The notes below the pieces were generated by a model, which saw only the letters and a list, made by a program, of their open reading frames with translations, made no database searches and had not been told where the DNA came from. From Amycolatopsis sp. (GTDB lineage: Bacteria; Actinomycetota; Actinomycetes; Mycobacteriales; Pseudonocardiaceae): a stretch of DNA of 64,000 nucleotides. The position numbers were made by a program, and so were the translations under genes. Of this stretch, positions 23,941 through 33,016 are shown in pieces. Position 1 is the stretch's first letter. Every line of letters starts with the position of its first letter. The stretch is from assembly GCF_025464955.1 (NCBI RefSeq), contig NZ_JAODNM010000052.1, positions 1 to 64,000 of the forward strand, read 5' to 3'.

Positions 23941-24623
23941 TTATTGCGGTGGGGTCTCTGTCGCTGCCGGCGGGATGGACTTCATCATGTCGATGATGAT
24001 TTTTCCGGCCATGCCCGGTGCGCCGTAAGTCGGGTCGCTCATGAGCTTGACGGCCTTCTCGAGCACTTCGGCATTTTTGCCGAACGTCTTGACCAACTCG
24101 GGCATCGGCATGCTGAACCAATAGTCGAATTTCTTCATCAGTTCCGGGGTCGCATCGGGCATCTGCCGGTATACGGTTTGGGTTTGGGCACCTTGATTTT
24201 GTCGAGGTTGCCATTGAGCGTCAGTTTGACGACCTCGTCGGCTTTTCCGCGCGTCTTGGCCAGAATTTTGAGCATCTCGACGAGCTTCTTGGCGACGTCG
24301 GCGATCTTTGTGGCGATCTTGCCGATCGCCACGCCGACCTCGACTATGGTGGAGGTGTCCGCCGCGATGATCGAGCCGCCGAAGGTGACGGGCGCCAGTG
24401 CTACCGCGACGATCGCGGCCTTGATGATGCCGGCCAAGGTCATGGCGATGATGTCGCGGACGATGTCGCGGACGGTGCCGATCAGGGCACCCGCGATCCC
24501 CATCTGCTTGCCGGCGAAGTCGACGTAGTCGGACAGTGCGTCGATCTGGGCGGTGACGCCCTCCATGTCGGCCCGGAACTGGTCGGTGGCCGAGCCGCTT
24601 TGGTGGGATCTCTCAGTTTCCAA
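23941..24623 (-). pseudogene. WXG100/ESX-type secreted helical protein relic, N-truncated and frameshifted
   Basis: Two minus-strand frames abut. The first (24623-24138) has FRADMEGVTAQIDALSDYVD and long amphipathic/hydrophobic helices (GALIGTVRDIVRDIIAMTLA). The second (24162-23941) continues PDATPELMKKFDYWFSMPMP and ends ETPPQ. The join at 24138-24162 needs a one-base frame change. The pattern matches the C-terminal part of actinobacterial WXG100-like ESX-associated proteins. The upstream N-terminal part is missing, and a CGCAA(G/C)TCG palindrome (24629-24651) lies exactly where the gene is cut. Confidence 0.5.
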
Positions 24624-24628
24624 GAGAC

Positions 24629-24651
24629 CGCAAGTCGACGGCGAGTTGCGG
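24629..24651. repeat. family A palindrome, single copy
   Basis: CGCAAGTCG-ACGG-CGAGTTGCG, one mismatch in the arms relative to CGCAACTCG/CGAGTTGCG. It lies at the broken 5' edge of the ESX-like relic. Confidence 0.8.
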
Positions 24652-24669
24652 TGGTCGAGTCCCCGACTT

Positions 24670-25284
24670 TTATCCGGTGTGCTCGCGCATTGCTTGCTCT
24701 ACGCCGCGGAACAGCAGGACCGCGTGGCTGACGAGTTGCTCGCGGCTGACGTCGAATGACTTGGTCAGCCACTCCTCGAGCAGGCCATTGATGCCGGCGA
24801 CGACCGCCGCGGCCAGTGCCTCGCGATTCAGGGACGCGTCGGGAGGCAACGGCGGTAGCAGTGCCGCCGTGGCGTCGGTGTACTGGTGAAGGGCCCGCCG
24901 TCGGTGCGTCTCGACAAGCGGTCCGGCACCGACAACCTCGATGAGCTTGACGCGCCCGGCACGCGGATCACGTTCCAGCTCCCGTGCGATCGTGTCGACC
25001 ATCTGGCGCATCTGTTCGGCAGGCTCGGCCGTCCGGTCGACTGCCGCGGCCACGGCGGAGAACGTCGCGTTGTGGATCTCGTCATGCACTTCCGCCAGGA
25101 GTTCTTCCATCCCGGCGAAACTTTCCGTGAAATACCGATCGATCAGACCGGCCTGACGCAGGACCGCGCGAGCGGACGTCGCGGCGAACCCTTGGGCACC
25201 GAACAGTTCCAGGGCAGCCTCGATCAGCCGCGCACGCCGGTCGGCCCGGCGTTCCTCGGAGGTTTTGCCGCCATAGGTTCTCAT
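24670..25284 (-). CDS. TetR-family transcriptional regulator
   Basis: 204 residues. N-terminal helix-turn-helix at ~15-62 (RLIEAALELFGAQGFAATSA, then RYFTESFAGMEELLAEV) and an all-helical ligand domain. The recognition region reads AGLIDRYFTESFAG where most family members have YxHFxxK, a known sub-group. Neighbours (DUF3291 protein upstream on the same strand by 25 bp) may be co-transcribed; no operator is evident. Confidence 0.88.
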   Translation of the reverse strand: MRTYGGKTSEERRADRRARLIEAALELFGAQGFAATSARAVLRQAGLIDRYFTESFAGMEELLAEVHDEIHNATFSAVAAAVDRTAEPAEQMRQMVDTIARELERDPRAGRVKLIEVVGAGPLVETHRRRALHQYTDATAALLPPLPPDASLNREALAAAVVAGINGLLEEWLTKSFDVSREQLVSHAVLLFRGVEQAMREHTG

Positions 25285-25308
25285 TGATAGCTACGGTATG
25301 GCACCACC

Positions 25309-25869
25309 TCAGTGCGCAGCCAGGGAGTCCGGTCCGCCGATGGTGCCAAGCGTGGCCGGCGTTCCGTCCTGGTTGAACGGGTGGCGGAAGGTGAATGCCT
25401 GCGGCGCGGGCTCGTGGTCCTGGAGGTATTCCAGTTTCGGAACCGCGTCCTGCCAGGTCGGGACCGTGCCGTCGGCGACCCACCAGAACACGAGACCAGG
25501 GCGACCGGTCTTCTCGAACCAGTCATAACGCCTGTTCAATGCCGCGCGATGGAGACCGGTGTAAACGAAGTCGTAGGCGGATTGCAGGTCCGTCCAGAGG
25601 GAGAGGGTCGCCGCGAGAGCCGTGGTTTCGGCAGTGCGACCACTTTGGTACCAGGCTGGGGCGACGAACTCGCCCCAGCCTGCCCAGTCGCAGTCGAAGT
25701 GTGCACCTTTGCTGAGGTCTACCGGTGCGGCGTGGGCGACATACCCGGGGCACTGGTCGATCCTGTCGTAGATGGCTGTGACGCTTTGATGGAATTCCTG
25801 CGTGGGAAGCCCGGGATCGGCCAAGGGCATTTTCAAGACACCGAAGGTGTACAGAGCGAGGCGAGGCAT
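25309..25869 (-). CDS. DUF3291-family protein
   Basis: 186 residues; ATG 25869 follows GGAGA and starts MPRLALYTFGVLK as in the family (the longer open frame is not conserved-like). Motifs include WGEFVAPAWYQ, LSLWTDLQSAYDFVYTGLHR and RPGLVFWWVADGTVP. DUF3291 proteins are small dimeric alpha/beta-barrel-like proteins related to antibiotic-biosynthesis monooxygenase folds, with no defined reaction. It ends 25 bp before the TetR start, so the pair may form an operon with autoregulation. Confidence 0.8.
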   Translation of the reverse strand: MPRLALYTFGVLKMPLADPGLPTQEFHQSVTAIYDRIDQCPGYVAHAAPVDLSKGAHFDCDWAGWGEFVAPAWYQSGRTAETTALAATLSLWTDLQSAYDFVYTGLHRAALNRRYDWFEKTGRPGLVFWWVADGTVPTWQDAVPKLEYLQDHEPAPQAFTFRHPFNQDGTPATLGTIGGPDSLAAH

Positions 25870-26131
25870 GCGTTTCTCCGTGACTCGTTTCCTCGGAAGG
25901 GTGCTGAGCCGGCCGAGGAGTGTGCCGCTGGTCGTGGTGCCTGATGATCTGATGGTGACTGCCATCAGATGGCACTGTACCTCCCACAGCGTGGCTGTGT
26001 ATACCGAATCCGCCAGGCGGCCGGTGCTGTGTGGTTGATGCCGGAACCGTTGTGGCCGGCCAGTTGGCGGTTCAGGTCCTCAAGCGTTAGGTACTGCCCA
26101 GTCGTGCGGCCGCTGTCCAGCCCGGCGATGT

Positions 26132-27829
26132 CTACGTCCGTGAACGTTGCGACGGCAGGCGGGGATGGCGAGTTTTCGGCTGGAACGGGATGTCGGCGAA
26201 CTGCAGCGTCGCCTGCAGGGCCCGGACGGCACGGTCCAGCCTCAGCAGGGCTACTTGCGACAGGGTGAACAACTCGTCGACGTTCCATGCCCGGCCCGCG
26301 GCCGCGAGAACCACCGTGCGCGGGGTCGAGGTGATCTTCCGATCCGGTGCCGCTTTTTGTGCCAGCTGCTGCAGGGCCTCGGGTTCGTACGCCAAGGCGT
26401 CGGCGGAGACGAGGGCTTGGGTGTACAGGTGACTCGCCGCTGTAGCCCGGCCGAGCCATTTGACGTGAATGAGTTCGTTGTCCGGCCCGAGAAGGTCGCA
26501 GAGTTCGAACCGGGGGTGCATGGGCGTAGTGGCGAAGTTCCGGTCGAGACAGAGGTAGTCGTGCTTCGCCGCAACCTGCTTGCAGTAACGGTTTTCGTCG
26601 TCGGGGGTGCCGGTGGGTGTCCACGTCTCGGCGGGCCAGGTGAACCGCCGCGCCAGCAGTGCGGTGACCTGCTCGCGCATCTGCCGGACGTAGGTCTCGC
26701 CGATCCGGTACCAGCGGCCCTGATGGAACACGTACCGCGCATGGTCGATCGTGGTTTCGAACACGATCCACCGGGCGGCGGTGATCTGCGCGCCGAGTTC
26801 CTCCTCCCCAGCGTCGTCGGCGCATGCCGTGACTCGCCCGGATCGCAGTGCCTTCAGGCGCTTGTCGACGTCGATGGTGGCCAGCCGGTGCGTCAGATGT
26901 TCGAGTTCCAGCCGGGATTCCGCGACGAACGGGCCTCCCGGCCCCAGCCCGCTGATCCGGAACGATCCGGCGTGTTCGGCATCGTGGACGGCGGTGCCCG
27001 GCCAAGCCAGGCCGAGCGGGCCGTGCTCGGCGCCGCCGAGGGTGTCTGCCAGCCGTCGCTCGAGTTCGGGTACCAGGCGGTCGCGGTTGTCCAACGGCCG
27101 TGTCTGGGCGATGAAGCGCAACGCCGATGCGGAGTCCGACTCGTCGACCACCGCACCGATGGCGTCGAGGTCGGCGAGGAAGGCCTGCGGCTCGTCCGCC
27201 AGCGGCAGCCACACCGAGTTCCCGGCCCGGATCCGATGCCGCCGCCCGGTCACCCGGCCATAGGTGAGGTCGGTCAGGTCGGCGGTGCCGGCCAGCCGGT
27301 TGACGAGGTCGCCGTAGGGCTCGAGCCGGAACGCCGAAAGGTCGCCGCCACCGGGGATCGACGTCTGTGTCGCGCGTGCCGAGGCGTCCAGCGCCGCGCT
27401 GGCGATCAGCCCGAGTTCGAGCGGGTCGAGACGCCGGATTCCGAACAGCAGACCGAATCCCTGCTCGACGTGGTCGTCGTTCAGCACGAGATGTCCGGCG
27501 CCCCAACTGACCGCGTAGGTCCACGGCGGCCGCGGCACCAGCAGTACCGCGAACGGGAGCTCCGAGGACAAGGCCAGCTCGGTGCCCGTGAGTGACGAGG
27601 CGTGGGCGACCCACAAGGGAACTTCATTGCGGAAGCGGCCCGCGACGAGCCGTGCCCGCGTCCCGGCCAGTTCGACTTCGGTGTCCACCGTGACCTGCCC
27701 GGCGTTCAGCGGTACTAGCAGGTCTTCAGCGGCGGCGCGCCCGGCTAGGCGGAACAGGGACACCGGCTTGCTTGGAACGGATGCTGCGGCCATGCGATCA
27801 CCAGCCTGGGAAACGGCGGAAAGCTTCAT
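26132..27829 (-). CDS. TIGR04141/DUF6119 sporadically distributed protein
   Basis: 565 residues, cytosolic. Motifs include LYGRVTGRR-like TYGRVTGRRHRI, YVFHQGRWYRIGETYV, DYLCLDRNF, FELCDLLGP, IHVKWLGRATAASHLYTQAL and KITSTPRTVVLAAA. They match the TIGR04141 family, whose C-terminal part has a lone nuclease-like look (E..CDLL...VK spacing similar to PD-(D/E)xK). Members are patchily distributed and often near restriction or defence genes. Here no partner is adjacent, so a stand-alone defence role is only a possibility. ATG 27829 follows AAGG; a Met at 27793 is an alternative. Confidence 0.72.
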   Translation of the reverse strand: MKLSAVSQAGDRMAAASVPSKPVSLFRLAGRAAAEDLLVPLNAGQVTVDTEVELAGTRARLVAGRFRNEVPLWVAHASSLTGTELALSSELPFAVLLVPRPPWTYAVSWGAGHLVLNDDHVEQGFGLLFGIRRLDPLELGLIASAALDASARATQTSIPGGGDLSAFRLEPYGDLVNRLAGTADLTDLTYGRVTGRRHRIRAGNSVWLPLADEPQAFLADLDAIGAVVDESDSASALRFIAQTRPLDNRDRLVPELERRLADTLGGAEHGPLGLAWPGTAVHDAEHAGSFRISGLGPGGPFVAESRLELEHLTHRLATIDVDKRLKALRSGRVTACADDAGEEELGAQITAARWIVFETTIDHARYVFHQGRWYRIGETYVRQMREQVTALLARRFTWPAETWTPTGTPDDENRYCKQVAAKHDYLCLDRNFATTPMHPRFELCDLLGPDNELIHVKWLGRATAASHLYTQALVSADALAYEPEALQQLAQKAAPDRKITSTPRTVVLAAAGRAWNVDELFTLSQVALLRLDRAVRALQATLQFADIPFQPKTRHPRLPSQRSRT

Positions 27830-28282
27830 TGTTCGCCTTGGTCATGACGAGTAGGCCACGGATTGTTTTCGCGCCTGTGAAGCTCCGTTGAACAATGCCG
27901 TCAAGTGATGCGCAAGCACGTTAACGAGCTTCCCGAGACTCGCGCTATTCGGTACCGTACTACGGTGTCGTCGACCCCGCTATCGGGTATCCGGCCTGAT
28001 CAGGAGTCCGGCAGGTGATCAGGTGGTGTCGCGGCGGATTACGGCTGACAACCGGTACAAGAATTGTCCAACGCCACTCCAATGGTCGAATTGCCGCGGT
28101 TTTCTGGTCTGATCGTGAGCGCGTGCGGTTATCTCCGAACTCTTGGTAACTGCCGTCCCAGCAGCGGCCGCCGAGGAATACTCTGGTCGGGGATGACGCT
28201 CGCATTCGGCAGGGTCGCGCTGCAGCGCGTGCGGGACTACCCTGGCCTGGTTGATTCCTGTCCCGCCGATGCTGGGAGCACC
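27830..28282. other. intergenic stretch without recognisable content
   Basis: Divergent promoter space between the TIGR04141 gene and the Uma2 gene, somewhat richer in A/T around 27.88-28.15 kb. No frame with a ribosome site, no hairpin and no repeat family of this window is seen. Confidence 0.4.
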
Positions 28283-28837
28283 ATGGAGGCAGTCCCGACG
28301 TTCGCACACGGAGACCGCCTCACCCGTTGGGACCTGGAGTCGATCACCGATGTACACCGTCGATATGAACTGGTGGACGGGACACTCCTAGTGAGCCCGT
28401 CACCGCGCCCACTGCATCAGCGGGTGGTCGCGCGCCTCCTGGCCGCGCTCACGCCGGTCTGCCCTGCCGACTGCGAGGTCCTTCCCGCGCCGGTCGATGT
28501 CGTGCTCGACGAGCACACCGTGATGATTCCGGACGTCGTGGTCGGCCGTCGGGACACCTTCACAGAGCGGGCACTCGTCGGGGTCCCGGTACTCGCCATC
28601 GAAGTGGTTTCGCCGTCGAGCCAGCATATCGACCTGCACCTGAAGCCCGCTCGGCTCGCCGCGGCCGGCTGTCCTTTCTACTGGGTCATCGATCCGCGAG
28701 TGCCGAGCGTCAAGTGTTTCCGGCTCGTCGGCGAGGCCTACGAACTTGTTGCCTCAGGACGTGATGACGAGCTGGTCGTACTCGACGAGCCGTTCGCGCT
28801 GACGTTGAGTGCCGAGGCTTTGATCTCGCACTACTGA
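28283..28837 (+). CDS. Uma2-family (DUF820) endonuclease-like protein
   Basis: 184 residues. Motifs YELVDGTLLVSPSPRPLHQR, VMIPDVVVG and VLAIEVVSPSSQ give the PD-(D/E)xK nuclease fold, with D (IPDVVV) and E (IEVVS) as likely metal ligands and a downstream KPARLAAAGCPFYWVIDP segment. ATG 28283 follows GGGAG. Family members are common in actinobacteria and cyanobacteria, often in many copies; physiological role unknown. Confidence 0.88.
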   Translation: MEAVPTFAHGDRLTRWDLESITDVHRRYELVDGTLLVSPSPRPLHQRVVARLLAALTPVCPADCEVLPAPVDVVLDEHTVMIPDVVVGRRDTFTERALVGVPVLAIEVVSPSSQHIDLHLKPARLAAAGCPFYWVIDPRVPSVKCFRLVGEAYELVASGRDDELVVLDEPFALTLSAEALISHY

Positions 28838-28843
28838 GGCGGT

Positions 28844-29761
28844 TCAGCCGAGCTTCTTCGCCATCTCGTCGATCGCGTTGACCACGACGTCCGGGCGATC
28901 CAAGGGGATGTCATGCGAGCTGTTGGCGGCGACGACGAGAGTCCGGTTCGGCGCGGCACCGGCGAACTGGGCCTGGGCATCCCGCCACAGCTGCGCGTCA
29001 TCGGGAGTGTCGAACGGAGTTTTCGCCGACACGATGACGGTCGCCGGCACGTCGTCCGGCCAGGAGATCTGGTGGTAGGCGCGGTGCATCGCTGTGTAGC
29101 CGGCGGCGACAGCGAGCAGTTGACGAGTCTGTTTCGTGGACGGCTGCTTCCGCAGTTCGGCCACCTGCTCCTTGTTCGCGGCTTCGATCCTCGTGATTTC
29201 GCCGTCGGTGTAGAAGTTCGGGAGGCTGGCGTCGACGAGGACGGAACCGGTGACCCACTGCGGATTCCTGTCGGCGAAATAGGTGGCGATCTCGCCGGCG
29301 AGGGAATGCGATACCAGCAGCACGTTGTGAGTGGCTCCCAATTGGGTCAACCCGGCTTCCAAGTCCGACACCGCGTCGTCGACCTTCCACGGTCCGGGCA
29401 CTTCGTCACTGGCACCCATTCCGGCGCGATCGTAGGTGACGATCGTCGATCCGGTGTTCTTGAGCAGGGTGGGGACAATGTCCTTCCAATAGGACGAGTC
29501 CGCGCCGCCTCCGGCATCCAGCACGATGGTGGGACCGTGGCCGGGGGTGAGGTGGAAGGCCAGTGTGTGCCCGCCGTTCTTGACCATCCGGAGGGTCGGA
29601 TCCGCGGCCGTCGGGGGAGAAGTCGCTGCGGCTGGGGCGGGTGTGGCTCCGGAGGCACCGGAAGTCCCGCAGGCGGTGAGGGCACCCAGGAGAAGCATTC
29701 CGGTGGCCAAGGCGACTGCGGTGCGTCGAGTGCGCCCAGGACTTCTTGTGTTGTCGGTCAT
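28844..29761 (-). CDS. lipoprotein alpha/beta hydrolase
   Basis: 305 residues. N-terminal basic end, hydrophobic stretch and lipobox ALTACG. The hydrolase core has oxyanion DAGGGADSSYW, nucleophile elbow VSHSLAGE and catalytic His in NSSHDIPLDRP. It would act at the cell surface on small esters or amides; substrate unknown. The stop is 7 bp from the convergent Uma2 stop, with no hairpin between. Confidence 0.88.
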   Translation of the reverse strand: MTDNTRSPGRTRRTAVALATGMLLLGALTACGTSGASGATPAPAAATSPPTAADPTLRMVKNGGHTLAFHLTPGHGPTIVLDAGGGADSSYWKDIVPTLLKNTGSTIVTYDRAGMGASDEVPGPWKVDDAVSDLEAGLTQLGATHNVLLVSHSLAGEIATYFADRNPQWVTGSVLVDASLPNFYTDGEITRIEAANKEQVAELRKQPSTKQTRQLLAVAAGYTAMHRAYHQISWPDDVPATVIVSAKTPFDTPDDAQLWRDAQAQFAGAAPNRTLVVAANSSHDIPLDRPDVVVNAIDEMAKKLG

Positions 29762-29788
29762 GCGGAAAATCTAGGGTTGCGTCGGCGG

Positions 29789-30583
29789 ATGATCGATCCT
29801 GCTGCCCGGTCAGTCCGAGGTAGGGCTCGCCCTACTCGCGAACAACCCCGCCGGGTCAGCGCGGCGGACCGAGTCGCCGCCATAGCCCATTGGACGCCGG
29901 AGCGGATACAGGCGCTGAGCGCGAACGACCGGCTGTCGCCGGCCGAGACCGTCGCCAAGGTGCGGGACGGCCCGGTGCCCGCGGGCGTCGGACGGCTTTT
30001 CCTCACCATGGAGCCCGGTGGCGACGAGTCGTGCACGGCGACCGTGGTGCCCAGTTCCAGCAAGGACGTGGCGTTCACCGCCGGTCACTGCGTCGACGGC
30101 GGCCTCGACCGGCAGGACAACCCGATCAAGGTGGCCAAGGTCGTGTTCGCCCCCGGCTACGAGAACGGCAAGCTGCCCTATGGGCTGTTTCCGGCGAGGG
30201 CGTTCGCCTGGTCCGACACCTACAACGGCCCCTTTAGTTCGGGGGATGACGACGCGGTGATCGCGTTGGACCCGGTCGCGGGCCGCCACGTCTCCGACGT
30301 GGCGGGAACCCAGCACATCTCGTTCGACAAGGTGCCGTGTGTCCTTCCTGCCACCTTTCAGGACACCTCCGTCTACTCGTCCTGGGATACGAAGTGCGAC
30401 ATGGCAGGCGGTTCGAGCGGCGGGCCGTGGTTGCGGGACTTCAACCCCGCGACAGGCACGGGGACCATCTTCTCCGCCACCAGCAAGGGCGCGGTCAATG
30501 AGGACGGCACCACGGCGAACCTCAGCGGGGCGGCCTTCACTGACGCCGTGCGGGCCCTGTACGAGCATGCCGGCAACCTCTGA
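29789..30583 (+). CDS. trypsin-like serine protease, probably 5'-truncated
   Basis: 264 residues from ATG 29789. The chymotrypsin-fold triad is visible: His in AFTAGHCV, Asp in GDDDAVIAL, Ser in [10 protein letters not shown] pro-like segment ([13 protein letters not shown]) occurs before the catalytic domain, as in exported actinobacterial relatives (..WTPERM..). Those have a signal peptide before that segment; here the N-terminus is hydrophilic and Arg-rich with no signal and no ribosome site. The gene has probably lost its export signal by deletion, and its upstream end abuts the divergent hydrolase promoter. Confidence 0.7.
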   Translation: MIDPAARSVRGRARPTREQPRRVSAADRVAAIAHWTPERIQALSANDRLSPAETVAKVRDGPVPAGVGRLFLTMEPGGDESCTATVVPSSSKDVAFTAGHCVDGGLDRQDNPIKVAKVVFAPGYENGKLPYGLFPARAFAWSDTYNGPFSSGDDDAVIALDPVAGRHVSDVAGTQHISFDKVPCVLPATFQDTSVYSSWDTKCDMAGGSSGGPWLRDFNPATGTGTIFSATSKGAVNEDGTTANLSGAAFTDAVRALYEHAGNL

Positions 30584-30648
30584 GCCGGAAGATCGAAATC
30601 ACACCGACATCAGGAATAGTCGCTGTGTGTTCGTGGTTGGCTACCGTT

Positions 30649-31083
30649 ATGGCCGATGAAACTGTGGAGTTCAGCCCGGAGGGCTGGGTCCAAGACCAGA
30701 CGAAGACGATCCTCGAGACCGGCACGACGGAGGGCATCGAGGTGTACGGGTCGCCGATCGTGCTCCTGACTTTGCGGGGCGCGAAGTCGGGCAAGCTCCG
30801 GTACACGCCGGTGATGCGCGTCGAGAACGACGGCAGCTACGCCGTGGTCGCCTCGAAGGGCGGTGCCCCTGAGCACCCCGTTTGGTACTACAACATCAAG
30901 GCGTACCCGGAGTTCCCGCTCCAGGACGGCACTGTCACGAAGGACTATGTCGCCCGTGAGGTCGAGGGCGACGAGCGTGCGGAGTGGTGGGAGCGCTCAG
31001 TCAAGGCGTACCCGTCGTACGCCGAGTACCAGAAGAAGACGGACCGGCAGATCCCCGTTTTCGTCCTCGACCCCAAGTCCTGA
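30649..31083 (+). CDS. deazaflavin-dependent nitroreductase-family protein (DUF385)
   Basis: 144 residues. Motifs [37 protein letters not shown] and [20 protein letters not shown] match the Ddn/F420H2-binding split-barrel family. Such proteins bind F420H2 through the GAKSGK loop and reduce quinones or nitro-compounds. ATG 30649 is chosen as family-like; the ribosome site is weak. Family A palindromes begin 12 bp after its stop. Confidence 0.88.
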   Translation: MADETVEFSPEGWVQDQTKTILETGTTEGIEVYGSPIVLLTLRGAKSGKLRYTPVMRVENDGSYAVVASKGGAPEHPVWYYNIKAYPEFPLQDGTVTKDYVAREVEGDERAEWWERSVKAYPSYAEYQKKTDRQIPVFVLDPKS

Positions 31084-31094
31084 TCTCGTTTTTT

Positions 31095-31159
31095 CGCAAC
31101 TCGCCGTCGACTTGCGGTCGTTGACTTCTGCAACGACCGCAACTCGCCGTCGAGTTGCG
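31095..31159. repeat. family A palindrome pair, 43-bp period
   Basis: Two copies of CGCAACTCG-CCGT-CGAGTTGCG (31095-31116 with one mismatch; 31138-31159 perfect), start-to-start 43 bp. The 21-nt spacer is itself an inverted repeat (GTCGTTG...CAACGAC), so the whole element can fold as three hairpins. Confidence 0.88.
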
Positions 31160-31203
31160 GTCGCCGGCTTCGCACTTTTGCGCTTTTGTGGGGTCGTTAA
31201 GTA

Positions 31204-31935
31204 CTAAGGCAGTGTCACTCGGCGCCGTAAGGCACGGTCGGCCAGCGCCTCGAGGATCCGTCGCCACGCCGGTGCTGCGTCGACGATCCGGGAGAAGACC
31301 AGCCCCAGGCTTCCCGGCCGGCTGCTGTCGTGTTCATGGTTGATTTCCCAGGCGTCCAAGTCGTCGATGAGCCGGTCCAGGCGCGGATCCTGCGGATCCC
31401 AGTCGACTGCCTGATCACAGGCGAGAATCAGGCGTGTCGTCTCGGGGTCGTCGAAGTCGGCGTTCTTGTCCCGGATCCGCTGCGGCATGATGCCGGGGTC
31501 CAGTGCCTGCATCAGGATCCACGAGTCGCGCTCGAGTCGTACCCTCAGTTCGCTGACCCCGAGTCTGCGCATCCGGTTCAGGATGGCGACCACCTCGGGA
31601 GGCAAGATAAGCCTTTCGCCGCTTGCCAGTTCGGCGATCCGGCGGCGGTATTCGCTGAGCTCGTCGATCTTCCGCCGCAATTCTGCGTCGATGTCGGTGA
31701 TGGCCGAAGCGAATTCGGTCGGCTGTGCGTGCAGCAGCGCGTCGATACGGGACAGCGGAACACCGGCATCGGCAAGGGTCCTGATCTGGATGAGATCCAC
31801 GGCCGTTTGCGCGCTGTACCGGCGGTAGCCGGAGGCATCGCGCTCGGGCTCGGGCAACAGGCCGACGTGGTGGTAGTGGCGAACGGTGCGCACAGTCACC
31901 CCGGCGGTCGCCGCTAGCTGGCTGATCGTCAGCAC
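31204..31935 (-). CDS. MerR-family transcriptional regulator
   Basis: 243 residues. The winged helix at 1-70 is standard (MLTISQLAATAGVTVRTVRH, YRRYSAQTAVDLIQI), then a dimerisation helix (~75-110) and an unusual C-terminal domain of about 130 residues without a Cys-rich metal loop, so it probably senses a small molecule. An upstream hydrolase gene on the same strand (32088-32987) has a MerR-like dyad in its promoter and is the likely target. Confidence 0.88.
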   Translation of the reverse strand: MLTISQLAATAGVTVRTVRHYHHVGLLPEPERDASGYRRYSAQTAVDLIQIRTLADAGVPLSRIDALLHAQPTEFASAITDIDAELRRKIDELSEYRRRIAELASGERLILPPEVVAILNRMRRLGVSELRVRLERDSWILMQALDPGIMPQRIRDKNADFDDPETTRLILACDQAVDWDPQDPRLDRLIDDLDAWEINHEHDSSRPGSLGLVFSRIVDAAPAWRRILEALADRALRRRVTLP

Positions 31936-32045
31936 CGTTCACCTTTCGCTCATCGAGCCTGGCCATGCCGAGCCTAGTGTCGGACTCGCGTGCTGGTGGC
32001 GAGTCCCGTGCGCCTCTTCGCTCTCATCCGTGGGTTGTTGCCCAT

Positions 32046-32067
32046 CGCAACTCGCCGTCGAGTTGCG
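32046..32067. repeat. family A palindrome, single copy
   Basis: A perfect CGCAACTCG-CCGT-CGAGTTGCG between the hydrolase stop and the MerR start. No partner at 43 bp is recognisable on either side. Confidence 0.85.
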
Positions 32068-32087
32068 ACGGAACGGTCCTCGCGACG

Positions 32088-32987
32088 CTATGGGCGAGCT
32101 CGGTCGACGACGTCGCGGATGGCCTGGACCACGGCGTCGGGGCGGTCGAAACAGAGCCGGTGGTGGTGGGTGTCGGAGAGGAAACGTTGTTCCCCGCGCG
32201 AGACCGCGCTCACCAGGGCCGCATCCAATCTCGTCTTGCCGTCATGTAGCTCTTGCGAGGTCCGCGCCTCCTGCGTGGGGTCGGCGCCTACCACGGTGAG
32301 AGCGACTACCGGGACGTCGGGGACGTTCGGCCCGGCTCGCAGTTCGGTGGCGAGTTCGGCTAATTTGCTGCGCTCGGCGATGCCGACGTGAAACCATTCG
32401 TCACTCATCTTTGCCTCGATCAGCGGTTGCCGCATGTACTCCGGATAGTTCGCGAGCAACTCGGTCCTCATTTCGCGCAGGGCTGGGCGCATTTGTTCGA
32501 GCTGTTCCAGATCGGGTGCCCTCCGCTCGGTCGCGGCCAAACTCGCCGAGGGCGGCATGAAATCGTCCCAGTCACGGTGGAAGGCGTCCAGCCAGACCAG
32601 CCCGGCCACATCCTGCGGGTAGAGCTGAGTGAACCGATGCGCATAGGCACCGCCGAGGGAGTGCGCTGCCAGGACGTACGGAGCGTCGATGTCCTGGGCG
32701 TGCAGCAGGTTGCGCAGCTCCGTGGCGACTGCGGCGGCGGTGCGCGGCAGCGTGAGGGGATCGCTGTAGCCCGTGCCGCCGCGGTCGTACACCACGGCGG
32801 TGGTGAACTGCGAAACCCCTTGCTGGACACCGAAATAGTCCAGGCCGACCGCGCCGGCACCCGGCAGGAAGACGACAGCCGGTCCGCCGCTGCCCGACCG
32901 ATGCACAAAAAGTCGGCGGCCGTCGATCTCTTGGAATCCCCCGATCGGCGGAGTGAGCCGATCTGTGGACGTGATCTTCTTCGTCAT
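32088..32987 (-). CDS. alpha/beta hydrolase
   Basis: 299 residues, cytosolic. ATG 32987 starts MTKKITSTDRLTPPIGGF. Core motifs: oxyanion region VVFLPGAGAVGLDYF, YDRGGTGYSD, nucleophile AAHSLGGAYAH, and His in DTHHHRLCFDRPD. It resembles epoxide-hydrolase/proline-iminopeptidase-like esterases; substrate unknown. A MerR-type dyad precedes the start and a MerR gene follows 152 bp downstream, implying induction by a ligand. Confidence 0.87.
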   Translation of the reverse strand: MTKKITSTDRLTPPIGGFQEIDGRRLFVHRSGSGGPAVVFLPGAGAVGLDYFGVQQGVSQFTTAVVYDRGGTGYSDPLTLPRTAAAVATELRNLLHAQDIDAPYVLAAHSLGGAYAHRFTQLYPQDVAGLVWLDAFHRDWDDFMPPSASLAATERRAPDLEQLEQMRPALREMRTELLANYPEYMRQPLIEAKMSDEWFHVGIAERSKLAELATELRAGPNVPDVPVVALTVVGADPTQEARTSQELHDGKTRLDAALVSAVSRGEQRFLSDTHHHRLCFDRPDAVVQAIRDVVDRARP

Positions 32988-33001
32988 GCGGCAAGGCTCC
33001 A

Positions 33002-33016
33002 ACCCTGACGTAGGGT
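33002..33016 (-). promoter_or_regulatory. putative MerR-type operator upstream of hydrolase
   Basis: ACCCT-GACGT-AGGGT dyad 14 bp upstream of the hydrolase start, preceded on the minus strand by two TTGACC hexamers. This is the usual MerR arrangement: a dyad inside an over-long promoter spacer. No ideal -10 is visible. Confidence 0.55.

Noticed and set aside
25965..26131. Short minus-strand frame after the TIGR04141 gene
   Set aside because: It reads plausibly for about 45 residues but has no ribosome site or family match, so it is not annotated.
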